Assembly (NCBI RefSeq): GCF_900107965.1
Contig: NZ_FNVU01000018.1
Location: forward strand, 1-64,000
Direction of reading: 5' to 3'
Length of the DNA: 64,000 nt
Source of the DNA: Actinacidiphila yanglinensis
Lineage (GTDB): Bacteria; Actinomycetota; Actinomycetes; Streptomycetales; Streptomycetaceae
The stretch's first letter is position 1. The number at the start of each line of letters is the position of its first letter. The notes beneath the pieces are model-generated. The model saw only the letters and a program-made list of their open reading frames with translations. It had not been told where the DNA came from and made no database searches. Below are positions 33,607-42,066 of this stretch, in pieces. Made by a program: the position numbers and the translations under genes.

Positions 33607-34875
33607 CTAGCCGATGCCGAACGGGAGCGGACGGGCCTGCTCGTCGGCGATGTCCATCAGCCGGTTGTACTTCGCGACCCGCTCACCGCGGGCCGGCGTC
33701 CCGGACTTGATCTGGCCCGCGCCGGTGCCGACGGCGAGGTCCGCGATGAAGGCGTCCTCGGTCTCCCCCGAGCGGTGCGAGACCATCTGCGCGTACCCGG
33801 CGTTGCGGCAGATCCGCATCGCCTCCAGGGTCTCGGTGACCGTGCCGATCTGGTTGACCTTGATCAGGGCGGAGTTGCCGATCCCCCGGTCGATCGCCTC
33901 GGTGATGATCGCCGGGTCGGTGACGAAGATGTCGTCGCCCATCAGCTGGATCCGGTCGCCGAGCCGCGCGGTGAGCCGGACCCAGCCGTCCCGGTCGCCC
34001 TCGGCGAGGCCGTCCTCGATGCTCCACACCGGGAACCGCTCGACGATCTGCTGGTACCGGTCGATGAGCTGGTCCGACGAGAGGTGGTCGCCGGCCACGA
34101 CGTAGTGGTCCTCGTGCCAGAATTCGCTGGCCGCCGGATCCAGGGCGATCGCGATCCCGTCCCGGCCTGCCGTGTACCCGGCGTCGGTGATCGCCTCGAC
34201 CAGCAGCGTCAGCACCTCTTCGGGGCTGTCGAGGCCCGGGGCGAAGCCGCCTTCGTCACCGAGCCCGGTGGCATGCCCTGCCGCGGCCAGCCGCGCCTGG
34301 AGCCGCCCGTAGACCTCGGCGCCCGCCCGGACAGCGTCGGCCAGGGAGGGTGCGCCCAGCGGCGCGAGCATGAACTCCTGGAAGTCGAGGGCGTTCGCGG
34401 CATGCGCGCCGCCGTTGACCACGTTGAAGTGCGGCACGGGCAGGCGAGGGGCGGTGCCGGCGACCGCGGACAGGGACTCCCACAGGTCCATGCCCCCGGT
34501 GGCCGCCTGCGCGCGGGCCGCCGCGAGGGACACGCCGGTGATCGCGTTGGCACCCAGGCGGGACTTGCCGGGGGTGCCGTCCAGCTCGACGAGCGCGGCG
34601 TCGACGTCGGCGGCCGAGCCGAAGTCCCGCCCCAGGAGCGCCTCGGCGATCTCGCCGTTGACATGGCCGACCGCCTTGGTGACGCCCTGCCCGGCGAAGC
34701 GCGCGGGATCCGCGTCCCGCACCTCGACCGCCTCGCGGCTGCCGGTCGAATCGCCGGAGGGCACCCCGGCCCTGACCCGCGTGCCGGCCGCGGTGGTCAG
34801 CGTGACCGCGAGCGTCGGGCGGGCCCGCGAGTCGAGGATCTCCACCGCGTGCACGTCGGAGAAGCGCAAGGTCAT
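33607..34875 (-). CDS. Enolase paralogue with altered N-terminal loops
   Basis: A 422-residue enolase (2-phosphoglycerate to phosphoenolpyruvate). Catalytic landmarks are present: NGGAHA, GDEGGFAP, LDPAASEFW, SIEDGLAEGD, GDDIFVTD, ALIKVNQIGT and SHRSGETED. Two otherwise near-invariant loops are changed: SRGNPT is SRARPT (17-22), and the mobile loop GASTG is GDSTG (41-45), next to a magnesium-chelating Ser. It is therefore probably not the housekeeping enolase. It sits directly upstream of the fluoride channel block on the same strand. Fluoride inhibits enolase in a magnesium/phosphate complex, so a fluoride-tolerant spare enzyme is a reasonable inference. Confidence 0.9.
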   Translation of the reverse strand: MTLRFSDVHAVEILDSRARPTLAVTLTTAAGTRVRAGVPSGDSTGSREAVEVRDADPARFAGQGVTKAVGHVNGEIAEALLGRDFGSAADVDAALVELDGTPGKSRLGANAITGVSLAAARAQAATGGMDLWESLSAVAGTAPRLPVPHFNVVNGGAHAANALDFQEFMLAPLGAPSLADAVRAGAEVYGRLQARLAAAGHATGLGDEGGFAPGLDSPEEVLTLLVEAITDAGYTAGRDGIAIALDPAASEFWHEDHYVVAGDHLSSDQLIDRYQQIVERFPVWSIEDGLAEGDRDGWVRLTARLGDRIQLMGDDIFVTDPAIITEAIDRGIGNSALIKVNQIGTVTETLEAMRICRNAGYAQMVSHRSGETEDAFIADLAVGTGAGQIKSGTPARGERVAKYNRLMDIADEQARPLPFGIG

Positions 34876-34918
34876 GGCCGTGTCCTCTTCCTTCGTCCTC
34901 GTCGTCGTACGAAGTGCC

Positions 34919-35968
34919 TCATCCGAAGGCGACGCTGCTGGCGGCGGGCACGGGCAGTGATCCGGCGGGCCGCGGGACGCCCGTGGCGGTGTCGACGTCG
35001 AACCAGGTCACCTCGCCCGAGCGCTCGTTGGCCGCGTACAGGTGCCGGCCCGTCGGACCGAGCACCAGGTCACGCGGCCAGGAGCCGCCGCACGGCACGG
35101 CCGTCACGAGCTCCGCCCGCTCGCCGGAGGCGTCCAGGGCGAGGACGGCCACGGTGTCGGTGCCGCGCATCGCCGCCCACAGGTGCCGGCCGTCGGCTGA
35201 CACCACCGGCGCCGAGGGCTGCACCGGGCCGTCCGGGCCGTCCGGGAACAGCGGGGTCTCGCCGACCGCGCGCAGCGCCCCGTCGGCGGCGTCCCAACGG
35301 CACACGGTCACCGTCGGCCGCAGTTCGCCGAGGACGTACGCGTGGTCGCCCGACGGGTGGAAGGCGAGATGCCGGGGCCCCGTGCCCGGGGGCAGCCGGG
35401 TCTCACCGTGCGGACGCAGCGCGCCGGTGCGGTCGTCGAGTGAGCGGATCTGTACCGCGTCGGTGCCGAGATCCACGCTGAGGATCCAGCGGCCGGTCGG
35501 ATCGGGGACGACCTGATGGGCGTGCGGGGACCGCTGGCGTTCCGGGTGCGGTCCCGAGCCCTCGTGGCGCAGCACGCCGGTGGGAGGCAGCGGCACCCCC
35601 TCGGCGGTCAGCGGCAGCACGCTGACGCTGCCCGAGCCGTAGTTGGCGGTCAGCAGACGGCCCTGGGCGAGGCAGAGGTGGGTCGGTTCGTCGCCGCCCA
35701 CCTGGACGGGGTCGCCGAGCGGGCGGGGCACCGCTTCGCGGGCGTCGTACGCGGCCACCGCTCCCGGCACCGTCTCGGAGACCGCGTAGAGAACGGCCGC
35801 TGCTTCACCGGGCCCGACGGCGAGGTACGACGGGTTCGCGACGGACTCCACCACGCCCGTCCCGGTCAGCGCCCCGGTGCGCGCGTCGAGGTCGGCCACG
35901 ACGATCCCGGGCCCACCCGCCGACGTGAACGACCCGATGAAGGCGCGCCGTGCGGCACTGCCGGACAT
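34919..35968 (-). CDS. Lactonase family seven-bladed beta-propeller (YbhE-type)
   Basis: A 349-residue propeller protein of the 6-phosphogluconolactonase/YbhE-type family, with repeated blade ends such as NPSYLAVGPGE, EPTHLCLAQGR, GPRHLAFHPSGDHAYVLGEL and WPRDLVLGPTGRHLYAANE. SPHAHQVVPDPTGRWILSVD is the characteristic central blade. It would hydrolyse a sugar lactone. The enolase gene follows 43 bases downstream; a glucose-6-phosphate-dehydrogenase-like gene is on the divergent side at 38.1 kb, so enzymes of the oxidative pentose route and lower glycolysis are clustered here. Confidence 0.86.
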   Translation of the reverse strand: MSGSAARRAFIGSFTSAGGPGIVVADLDARTGALTGTGVVESVANPSYLAVGPGEAAAVLYAVSETVPGAVAAYDAREAVPRPLGDPVQVGGDEPTHLCLAQGRLLTANYGSGSVSVLPLTAEGVPLPPTGVLRHEGSGPHPERQRSPHAHQVVPDPTGRWILSVDLGTDAVQIRSLDDRTGALRPHGETRLPPGTGPRHLAFHPSGDHAYVLGELRPTVTVCRWDAADGALRAVGETPLFPDGPDGPVQPSAPVVSADGRHLWAAMRGTDTVAVLALDASGERAELVTAVPCGGSWPRDLVLGPTGRHLYAANERSGEVTWFDVDTATGVPRPAGSLPVPAASSVAFG

Positions 35969-36272
35969 GAACTCTCCGCCCTCCGCCCTGCGCGCAGCAC
36001 GACGGAGTCACCACGATGCCGACGGACCGTCGGAGCGCCGCGGATGCCCCGTACAACATGGCCCCGCTTTCACCGGAATGCACCAAGGCCCCCGCGGCCG
36101 CCGCGCACCCCCCACCGCTGCGTGCGACGGTGATCACGATGTGCGACGACGCTGCCGGCTGCGGCGCGGCGCGGAGGAGGCGTACGAACCGGTGCCGCGC
36201 CGGCACCGGCCCGGCAGAAGGGGAGCGGGGCACCGGCACGGCACGGTTCCGGCGTCAGGGAAGCGAGGCAGC
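35969..36272. other. Divergent gap of 304 bases
   Basis: The region between the lactonase and GH15 genes holds the palindrome at 36019-36033 and the GAGG site before 36273. I see no small gene with convincing codon use. Confidence 0.5.
36019..36033. promoter_or_regulatory. Palindrome in the lactonase/GH15 divergent promoter
   Basis: CCGACGGACCGTCGG has seven-base perfect arms with a single central base, about 50 bases before the lactonase start. It is a candidate operator for either gene. Confidence 0.4.
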
Positions 36273-38102
36273 ATGTACGACCCCGATCCGCCTTTCCGGC
36301 CCGTCCGCAGGCGGGACGGCTGCCTCCCGCTGGAGGATGTCGGACTGATCGGGGACGGCACCACCGCGGCCCTGGTGGGCCTGGACGGCTCCATCCCGTG
36401 GATGTGCGTGCCGCGCTTCGACGCGGACCCCCTCTTCTGCGGCCTGCTCGACCGCACGCGCGGCGGCCACTTCACCGTGGCGCCCGAGGGCCTGGCGGAG
36501 GGACGGCAGTACTACGAGCCCGACACCGGCGTGCTGATCACCGAGCTGCGCTCCCGCACCGGCCTGGTGCGCCTCACCGACGCGCTCGCCCTGAGGTCCG
36601 GAGCCGACCTGACGGAGGACATGCCGGCCGGGCGGGCGGAACTCGTCAGGTCGGCGGTGGTCCTGGAAGGCCACGCACGGCTCACCGCCGACCTGGAGCC
36701 GCGCGGCGGGGCGCAGGCGCGCGCCCTGTTCAGCGGGCTGGAGGTACGGCCGCACCGGCTGCCGGATCTCGGCCTCCACCTGCGCTCCAACCGCCCCCTG
36801 TCCGGTCTGCGCAGCACCCACGACCTCCGGCAGGGTGACCGCTTCGACCTCGTACTGTCGTGGGGGCGCTTCCACCGGCACCACCGTTTCGACGTCGACG
36901 CCATGCTCAAGGGCACCGTCGACGCCTGGCACCGCTGGATGCGGCACTGCGACTACGCGGGCCCCGAGGAGCCCCTGGTCCGGCGGGCCGCGCTCACCCT
37001 GAAGATGTGTGACGACTGGGCGAGCGGCTCGCTGGTGGCCGCGCCGACCTCCTCGCTTCCCGCGCCGATCGGCGGCATCCGCAACTGGGACTACCGCTAC
37101 GCCTGGATCCGCGACGCGGCGTACGCGGTGTTCGCGCTGCGCCGTATCGGGTTCGGCGGCGAGGCGGACTCCTTCCTCGGCTGGGTCCTCGACGCCTTCG
37201 AGCAGAGCGAGCAGCCGCGCATCATGTACACCGTCGACGGCGCCGCGGTGCCGGACGAGGTGGAGGACGGCGAACTGGCGGGCTATCGCGGTTCGGCCCC
37301 CGTGCGCTGGGGAAACGGCGCGACCGACCAGCGCCAGCACGACGTGTACGGCGAGATCCTCGACTGCGCCGACCAGTGGCTGCTCGCGGGCGGGGAGATC
37401 CAGCCCGCGCTGTGGGCGCGGCTGGCCGGGCTCGCCGACGCGGCGGAGCTGGCGTGGCACAGCCCCGACCAGGGGATCTGGGAAGTCCGCAGCGAGGGGC
37501 GTGCGTTCACCTTCTCGGCGGGGATGTGCCAGGTCGCCATGGACCGCGCGGTGCGCATCGCCGAGCGGCACGGTCTGCCCGGGCGGATCGACCGGTGGCG
37601 GGAGGCGGCCGCGGAAGTGCGCCGCAGAATCCTGGAGGAGTCCTGGGACGAGGGGGCGCGCACCCTCAGCGCGCACCTGTCCGGCGGCGGCGCCCTCGAC
37701 GCGAGCCTGCTGGCGCTCCCGCTGCGCGAGGTCGTACCGGCCGGCCATCCGCGGATGGTGGCCACGGCGGCGGCCGTCGCGGAGCGGCTGTCGGCCGGCG
37801 ACGGGCTGCTCTACCGCTACCTGCACGACGAGTCCCCGGACGGTCTGGCAGGCGACGAGGGCGCGTTCGTGCTGTGCAGCTTCTGGCTGGTCGACAACCT
37901 GGTCGGGCAGGGCCGCGTCGAGGAGGCCGGGGAGCTGTACGCCTCCCTGTGCGCGCGGGCCAGCGCCGTCGGGCTGCTGTCGGAGCAGATCCACCCCACC
38001 ACAGGAGAGTTCATGGGCAACTTCCCCCAGGCGTTCAGCCATATCGGGATCATCGCGAGCGGCGTGAACCTCCAGCGGGCGAAGGCGGCGAGCGGGCGAT
38101 GA
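36273..38102 (+). CDS. GH15-family glycoside hydrolase (glucoamylase/trehalase-like)
   Basis: A 609-residue intracellular protein. The N-terminal part (PLEDVGLIGDGTTAALVGLD, GSIPWMCVPRFDADPLFCGL) is the beta-sandwich typical of bacterial GH15. The (alpha/alpha)6 barrel carries IRNWDYRYAWIRDAAYAV with the first catalytic acid region, and LLSEQIHPTTGEFMGNFPQAFSH near the end with the catalytic base. Members cleave alpha-glucosides, including trehalose in some actinobacteria. Its stop overlaps the start of the dehydrogenase gene (ATGA), so the two products are made together. Confidence 0.9.
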   Translation: MYDPDPPFRPVRRRDGCLPLEDVGLIGDGTTAALVGLDGSIPWMCVPRFDADPLFCGLLDRTRGGHFTVAPEGLAEGRQYYEPDTGVLITELRSRTGLVRLTDALALRSGADLTEDMPAGRAELVRSAVVLEGHARLTADLEPRGGAQARALFSGLEVRPHRLPDLGLHLRSNRPLSGLRSTHDLRQGDRFDLVLSWGRFHRHHRFDVDAMLKGTVDAWHRWMRHCDYAGPEEPLVRRAALTLKMCDDWASGSLVAAPTSSLPAPIGGIRNWDYRYAWIRDAAYAVFALRRIGFGGEADSFLGWVLDAFEQSEQPRIMYTVDGAAVPDEVEDGELAGYRGSAPVRWGNGATDQRQHDVYGEILDCADQWLLAGGEIQPALWARLAGLADAAELAWHSPDQGIWEVRSEGRAFTFSAGMCQVAMDRAVRIAERHGLPGRIDRWREAAAEVRRRILEESWDEGARTLSAHLSGGGALDASLLALPLREVVPAGHPRMVATAAAVAERLSAGDGLLYRYLHDESPDGLAGDEGAFVLCSFWLVDNLVGQGRVEEAGELYASLCARASAVGLLSEQIHPTTGEFMGNFPQAFSHIGIIASGVNLQRAKAASGR

Positions 38103-39547
38103 TCGAACGGCTCGTCGTCCTGGGCGCGACGGGAGACCTCAGCGGCCGCTTCCTCATGCCGGCGCTCGCCGCCCTGCGGGCCGCGGGTCACCTCGGGGAC
38201 GGGTTCCGGCTGACCGGGGCGAGCCGCCAGGACTGGACCGACGAGGAGTTCCGGGAGTGGATCACCGAGTGGCTCGACCGCCACGACGGTGGCATCCAGG
38301 CCGGCGTCCGGCAGGCGGTCGTGCGGTCGGCCCACTACCAGCGTGCTGATGTCACCGACCCGGAGTCCGTACGGGCGGTGGTCGCCGGTGACGAGCCGGT
38401 GGCCCTCTATCTGGCGCTGCCGCCCGCGCTCTTCCCTCGGGTGGTCTCCGCGCTGCGCTCGGCGGGGCTGCCGCCGGGGAGCAGGATCGCGCTGGAGAAG
38501 CCGTTCGGTGAAGACCTCGACTCCGCACGGGAGTTGAACGCGCTGCTCGCGGAACTGGTGCCGGAGCAGGCGGTGTTCCGGGTGGACCACTTCCTGGCCA
38601 TGACGACGGTGCAGAACGTGCTGGGCAGCAGGCTCGCCAACCGGGTGCTGGAACCCCTCTGGAACAGCACGCACATCGCCGAGGTGGAGATCGTCTGGGA
38701 CGAGAGCCTCGCGCTGGAGGGCCGGGCCGGCTACTACGACCACGTGGGCGCGCTCAAGGACATGGTGCAGAACCATCTGCTCCAGGTGTTCTGCCTCGTC
38801 GCCATGGAGCCGCCGGTCACCCTGGGCGAACGCGATCTGCGGGACCGCAAGGTCGACGTGCTGCGTTCCGTGCGGCTGCTGACCGAGTACGACGTGGTGC
38901 ACCGCACCCGCCGCGCCCGCTATGCCGAAGGCCGGATCGGCGGCCACGACGTGCCGTCCTACATCGACGAGGAGGGCGTGGACCCCCGGCGCGGCACCGA
39001 GACCTTCGCCGAGGTGGAACTCGAACTCGACAGCTGGCGCTGGGCGGGTACGACGTTCCGGCTGCGCAGCGGCAAGGGGCTCGGTACGGACCGCAAGGAG
39101 GTCGCGGTGAAGTTCCGGGCCGTGCCCCACCTCCCGTTCAGGCACAGCGGGGAGGTGGCGCCCAACGTGCTGCGTTTCGGACTGGAGCCTGAGGGCCTGA
39201 CCCTCGATCTGATGGGCACCGGCTCCCGGTCCGGCCACCTGACCGAGCTGGAACTGTCCGCCGGGATGGAGCCCGCCGAACTGCCCCCGTACGGAAGGCT
39301 GTTGCTGGACGTCCTGCGGGGCGACCCGGCCCTGTCCATCCGGGGCGACGAGGCGGAGGAGGCCTGGCGGGTGCTCACACCGGTCCTCACGGCGTGGGAG
39401 CGGAATCTCGTGCCGTTGGAGGAGTACCCGGCCGGCTCGGACGGCCCCGCCCCGCGCGACCCCTACGCCCCCGGCCCGCTCCCCAGGGAAGCGCTCCTCC
39501 ACGAGGAGACGGCCCTGCCCACGGAGCCCGGCGACGGCGGGTCCTGA
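38099..39547 (+). CDS. Atypical glucose-6-phosphate dehydrogenase-like protein
   Basis: A 482-residue member of the G6PDH family: VVLGATGDLSGR is the NADP Rossmann motif, EKPFG carries the conserved Lys, and ALKDMVQNHLLQ the catalytic His. The signature that should read DHYLGKE is DHFLAMT, so the Lys that holds the substrate phosphate is Met and the Tyr is Phe. Substrate may be an unphosphorylated or different sugar. It is coupled to the GH15 gene by an ATGA overlap. The housekeeping zwf is presumably elsewhere. Confidence 0.88.
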   Translation: MIERLVVLGATGDLSGRFLMPALAALRAAGHLGDGFRLTGASRQDWTDEEFREWITEWLDRHDGGIQAGVRQAVVRSAHYQRADVTDPESVRAVVAGDEPVALYLALPPALFPRVVSALRSAGLPPGSRIALEKPFGEDLDSARELNALLAELVPEQAVFRVDHFLAMTTVQNVLGSRLANRVLEPLWNSTHIAEVEIVWDESLALEGRAGYYDHVGALKDMVQNHLLQVFCLVAMEPPVTLGERDLRDRKVDVLRSVRLLTEYDVVHRTRRARYAEGRIGGHDVPSYIDEEGVDPRRGTETFAEVELELDSWRWAGTTFRLRSGKGLGTDRKEVAVKFRAVPHLPFRHSGEVAPNVLRFGLEPEGLTLDLMGTGSRSGHLTELELSAGMEPAELPPYGRLLLDVLRGDPALSIRGDEAEEAWRVLTPVLTAWERNLVPLEEYPAGSDGPAPRDPYAPGPLPREALLHEETALPTEPGDGGS

Positions 39548-39583
39548 AAAGGGGACGCGGCGAACGGGCTCTCGGCCCGGTGG

Positions 39584-40465
39584 TCAGGCGTGCGCATTGC
39601 CCAAGGTGTCGAGGCCGGTGCGGAAGGCGTCGGCGTGGCGGCGGCACCAGGACTCGAAGCTGTGCGGGGCATGCCCTGTCACCTGTTCGACGTCGGTGGT
39701 CACCAGGCCCTTCGTATCGGCTCGCATCAGCCGGAGGCCCTCGACGAGGGCGGCCGCGAGCGCCGGCGGGGCGCCGTCGGGGTACCGGAAGCGGACGGCC
39801 TCCTCGGGGGTGGCCACCTCGCGTACAGGCAGGTTTCGGCCGATGACGGTCTCGAGGACGCGTACCTGCTCCCGCACCGTCAGGGGCTGGTCGCCGGTGA
39901 GGGTGTAGGTGCGTCCGACGTGGCGGTCGTCGGTCAGGGCCTCGACCGCCACGGCAGCGATGTCGGCGGGGTCGACGAGCGCGGCACGGCCCGGGCCGAC
40001 CGGGTCGAGCACGACGCCGTCCGAGCGCAGCGTCGCGAGCCAGTCGAGCGTGTTGCTCATGAACCCGCACGGCCGCAGCACCGTCGCCGGGATCCCGTGG
40101 CCGGCGATCAGCTCCTCCCGCTCGAAGTGCCACTTCCCCATCGCGGGCATCGGGTCGATCCCGACCGCGTAGCTCGACAGGTACACCAGCCGTTCCACGC
40201 CGGCGGTCCTCGCCGCGGCCAGCAGCGCGTCGACGGCCGCGTGGTCGATGCCCGGGAAGAGCAGGAAGAGCCGGTCGACCCCCTCCAGAGCCGCGGGAAG
40301 CTTCGAGGGGTCGGTGAGGTCGGCGACGACGGTCTCCGTGCCCGCGGGCAGGCCGGCCGCGCGCGAAGCCTCGCGGACGAGAACCCGCACCGGCCCCTGA
40401 CGGCGGGTGAGTAGGGGTACGAGCTCGCGCCCGATGCGGCCGGTCGCGCCGGTGATCAGAAGCAT
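39584..40465 (-). CDS. NmrA/SDR-like NAD(P)-binding oxidoreductase
   Basis: A 293-residue atypical SDR: LLITGATGRIGRELVPLL (NAD(P) loop), RLFLLFPGID, then RLVYLSSYAV and ATVLRPCGFMSNTLDW. Similar to the protein at 13463-14302 and to NAD(P)H:quinone reductase-like proteins. It is divergent from a MarR regulator; the gap is rich in TTAACGGGT-type repeats and is only 74 bases long, so the regulator almost certainly controls both genes. Confidence 0.85.
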   Translation of the reverse strand: MLLITGATGRIGRELVPLLTRRQGPVRVLVREASRAAGLPAGTETVVADLTDPSKLPAALEGVDRLFLLFPGIDHAAVDALLAAARTAGVERLVYLSSYAVGIDPMPAMGKWHFEREELIAGHGIPATVLRPCGFMSNTLDWLATLRSDGVVLDPVGPGRAALVDPADIAAVAVEALTDDRHVGRTYTLTGDQPLTVREQVRVLETVIGRNLPVREVATPEEAVRFRYPDGAPPALAAALVEGLRLMRADTKGLVTTDVEQVTGHAPHSFESWCRRHADAFRTGLDTLGNAHA

Positions 40466-40480
40466 GACCCTATCCTTGTC

Positions 40481-40518
40481 GTTAACGGGTGAATGAGTTG
40501 AACATTAACGGGTTAACG
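40481..40518. promoter_or_regulatory. TTAACGGGT direct repeat and GTTAAC sites
   Basis: TTAACGGGT occurs at 40482-40490 and 40505-40513; GTTAACG at 40512-40518 forms an inverted partner of CGTTAAC at 40480-40486. They lie between the divergent NmrA-like and MarR genes and are likely MarR operators. Confidence 0.55.
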
Positions 40519-40539
40519 ATCGGCTGGCAAGGAGACACG

Positions 40540-40995
40540 ATGTCAGAGGTGCTGGATCTCTACGGGCGGGTGAGCAAGCTCGTCCGGGACCTGACCGACG
40601 CGAGCCTGCGGAACCACGGCCTGCGGCTCGGCCAGGACCACCTGCTCGCACAGCTCTGGCGCGAGGACGGCCGCACCCCGGGGGAACTGGCGGCGGCGAT
40701 GGGCGTCTCCACCCCGGCGGTCACCAAGGGCGCGACCGTCCTGGAGAAGGCGGGATTCCTCGAACGCCGTCGCGATCCCCGCGACCATCGGCTGGTCCGG
40801 CTGTGGCTGACCGACGTGGGAACCTCCGTGCGGGCCCCCGTCGAGGCGGCCCGCGCGGAGGTGGAGCGGACCCTGCTGGCGGGCCTGAGCCCGGACGAGG
40901 TGGCGGGATTCCGCCGGGCCCTGGAAAAGGTGCAGGGCGCCGCCCTTGACGCGCTGGCGTCACCCGGGAAGCAGGCCGACCGGGGGACGCCCTGA
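40540..40995 (+). CDS. MarR-family transcriptional regulator
   Basis: A 151-residue winged-helix protein: PGELAAAMGVSTPAVTKGATVLEKAG is the helix-turn-helix region and RRRDPRDHRLVRLWLT the wing. The ATG at 40540 has AAGGAG five bases before it; upstream in-frame starts lie in the operator. Regulates the divergent oxidoreductase, by layout. No cysteine suggests sensing by ligand rather than by redox. Confidence 0.9.
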   Translation: MSEVLDLYGRVSKLVRDLTDASLRNHGLRLGQDHLLAQLWREDGRTPGELAAAMGVSTPAVTKGATVLEKAGFLERRRDPRDHRLVRLWLTDVGTSVRAPVEAARAEVERTLLAGLSPDEVAGFRRALEKVQGAALDALASPGKQADRGTP

Positions 40996-41106
40996 TCTCT
41001 TCCGCCACGGCGGCGGGGCGCCCTATCCGTGCAGGTGGAGGCGCCGGCAGGCGTGCCAGGAATGGAGGAAGGTCCGGGCGAGGGCCGACTGCGGCGCGAA
41101 GAAGCC

Positions 41107-41190
41107 TCACGCGAAGAAGTCCCACGCGTGGAAGGCGTGAGCGTAGAGGCGCAGGTCGACGGGGACTCCGGCAGCGGTCAGCCGCCACCG
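41107..41190 (-). pseudogene. C-terminal scrap of an alpha/beta hydrolase-3-type esterase
   Basis: About 27 codons on the minus strand, RLTAAGVPVDLRLYAHAFHA then WDFFA and a stop, match the C-terminal strand and catalytic-His region of acetyl-esterase-like hydrolases (LTAAGVPVEL... then H-x-W/F). Nothing upstream fits. It is a relic in a 281-base gap that otherwise shows only the repeat GCGAAGAAG (twice). Confidence 0.35.
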
Positions 41191-41276
41191 CGGCGCTGAA
41201 GTAGCAGCGCGCCGACTATCGCCCGTCGGGCTTCGGATGGCCCCGGAACGGTCGACGGCCCGGTCCGGCCCAGCGA

Positions 41277-41951
41277 TCAACTCGCCTGGTACGAAGCGGC
41301 GTTGAAGGCCGCGAGCTGCTCGGTGAACGCGCGGGCGCCGCCCTGGGCCGGGTGGCGGACGGGGGTCGCCTCGACGCCGGCGCGGTTCAGGGCACCCTGC
41401 GCCTTGCGACCCACCGCGAGGAACGCCGTGACGCCGAACGCCTCCGCCAGCGCGAGTACGGTCGGCGCGCCCGCGGCCACCTCGCTCGCCCTGGGCGGCC
41501 GGTTGGTGGACGGGCGGCCGGGCTCGTGCGGGTGGTGGGGGTAGATCCCCCACACGAGCGGGAGGGGTCCGCGCCACGCAGCCAGCGCGCGCCACACGAT
41601 CGCGGAGGACTGCTCCCACTCGGCGGCAGGATGCTCCGGTACCGCGAAGCCGTCGCCCTGCGGAGCGCCGGTGATGAGCCCGGGCCTGGCGGTCAGCTGC
41701 CGCATGCTCATGAACGGCACGCCCGTCACGGTGTGCCCGCGATGGCCCGGCGCCTCGCCCACCATCATCACCCGCGGCCCGCCGGCGGCCATCGACGCCT
41801 CGATCAGCTCGTGGTAGCGCCGCAGATTGCGTTCGCGGAACCGCCCGACCGGCTCGGGTCCGTACAGGAACTCCGCGTCGTCCGGCACCGGGATCGCCCG
41901 CAGCAGCTCCCAGAACCGTCGGGTGTCCACGCGTCCCACCTGCTCCACCAC
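41277..41951 (-). CDS. Uracil-DNA glycosylase family protein
   Basis: A 224-residue protein of the UDG superfamily. The water-activating motif is VMMVGEAPGHRGH (family-4-like GEAPG), and the late leucine-loop motif is ATPVRHPAQG, where HP replaces the more common HPS. The chain between has WGIYPHHPHEPG. It may remove uracil or a deaminated base, or be an inactive relative, as no [4Fe-4S] cysteines are present. It begins with GTG 41951. Confidence 0.72.
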   Translation of the reverse strand: MVEQVGRVDTRRFWELLRAIPVPDDAEFLYGPEPVGRFRERNLRRYHELIEASMAAGGPRVMMVGEAPGHRGHTVTGVPFMSMRQLTARPGLITGAPQGDGFAVPEHPAAEWEQSSAIVWRALAAWRGPLPLVWGIYPHHPHEPGRPSTNRPPRASEVAAGAPTVLALAEAFGVTAFLAVGRKAQGALNRAGVEATPVRHPAQGGARAFTEQLAAFNAASYQAS

Positions 41952-42066
41952 GCCCTCTCCGCACGGAGAACCGCCGCCCGTCGGCGGCTTCGCGTCGACA
42001 TGCTAGGTGCCGTACGCGGCGTGACCGGCCGGTGACGCGCCTGCCGGCTCCGCGGACCCCGGGTGT

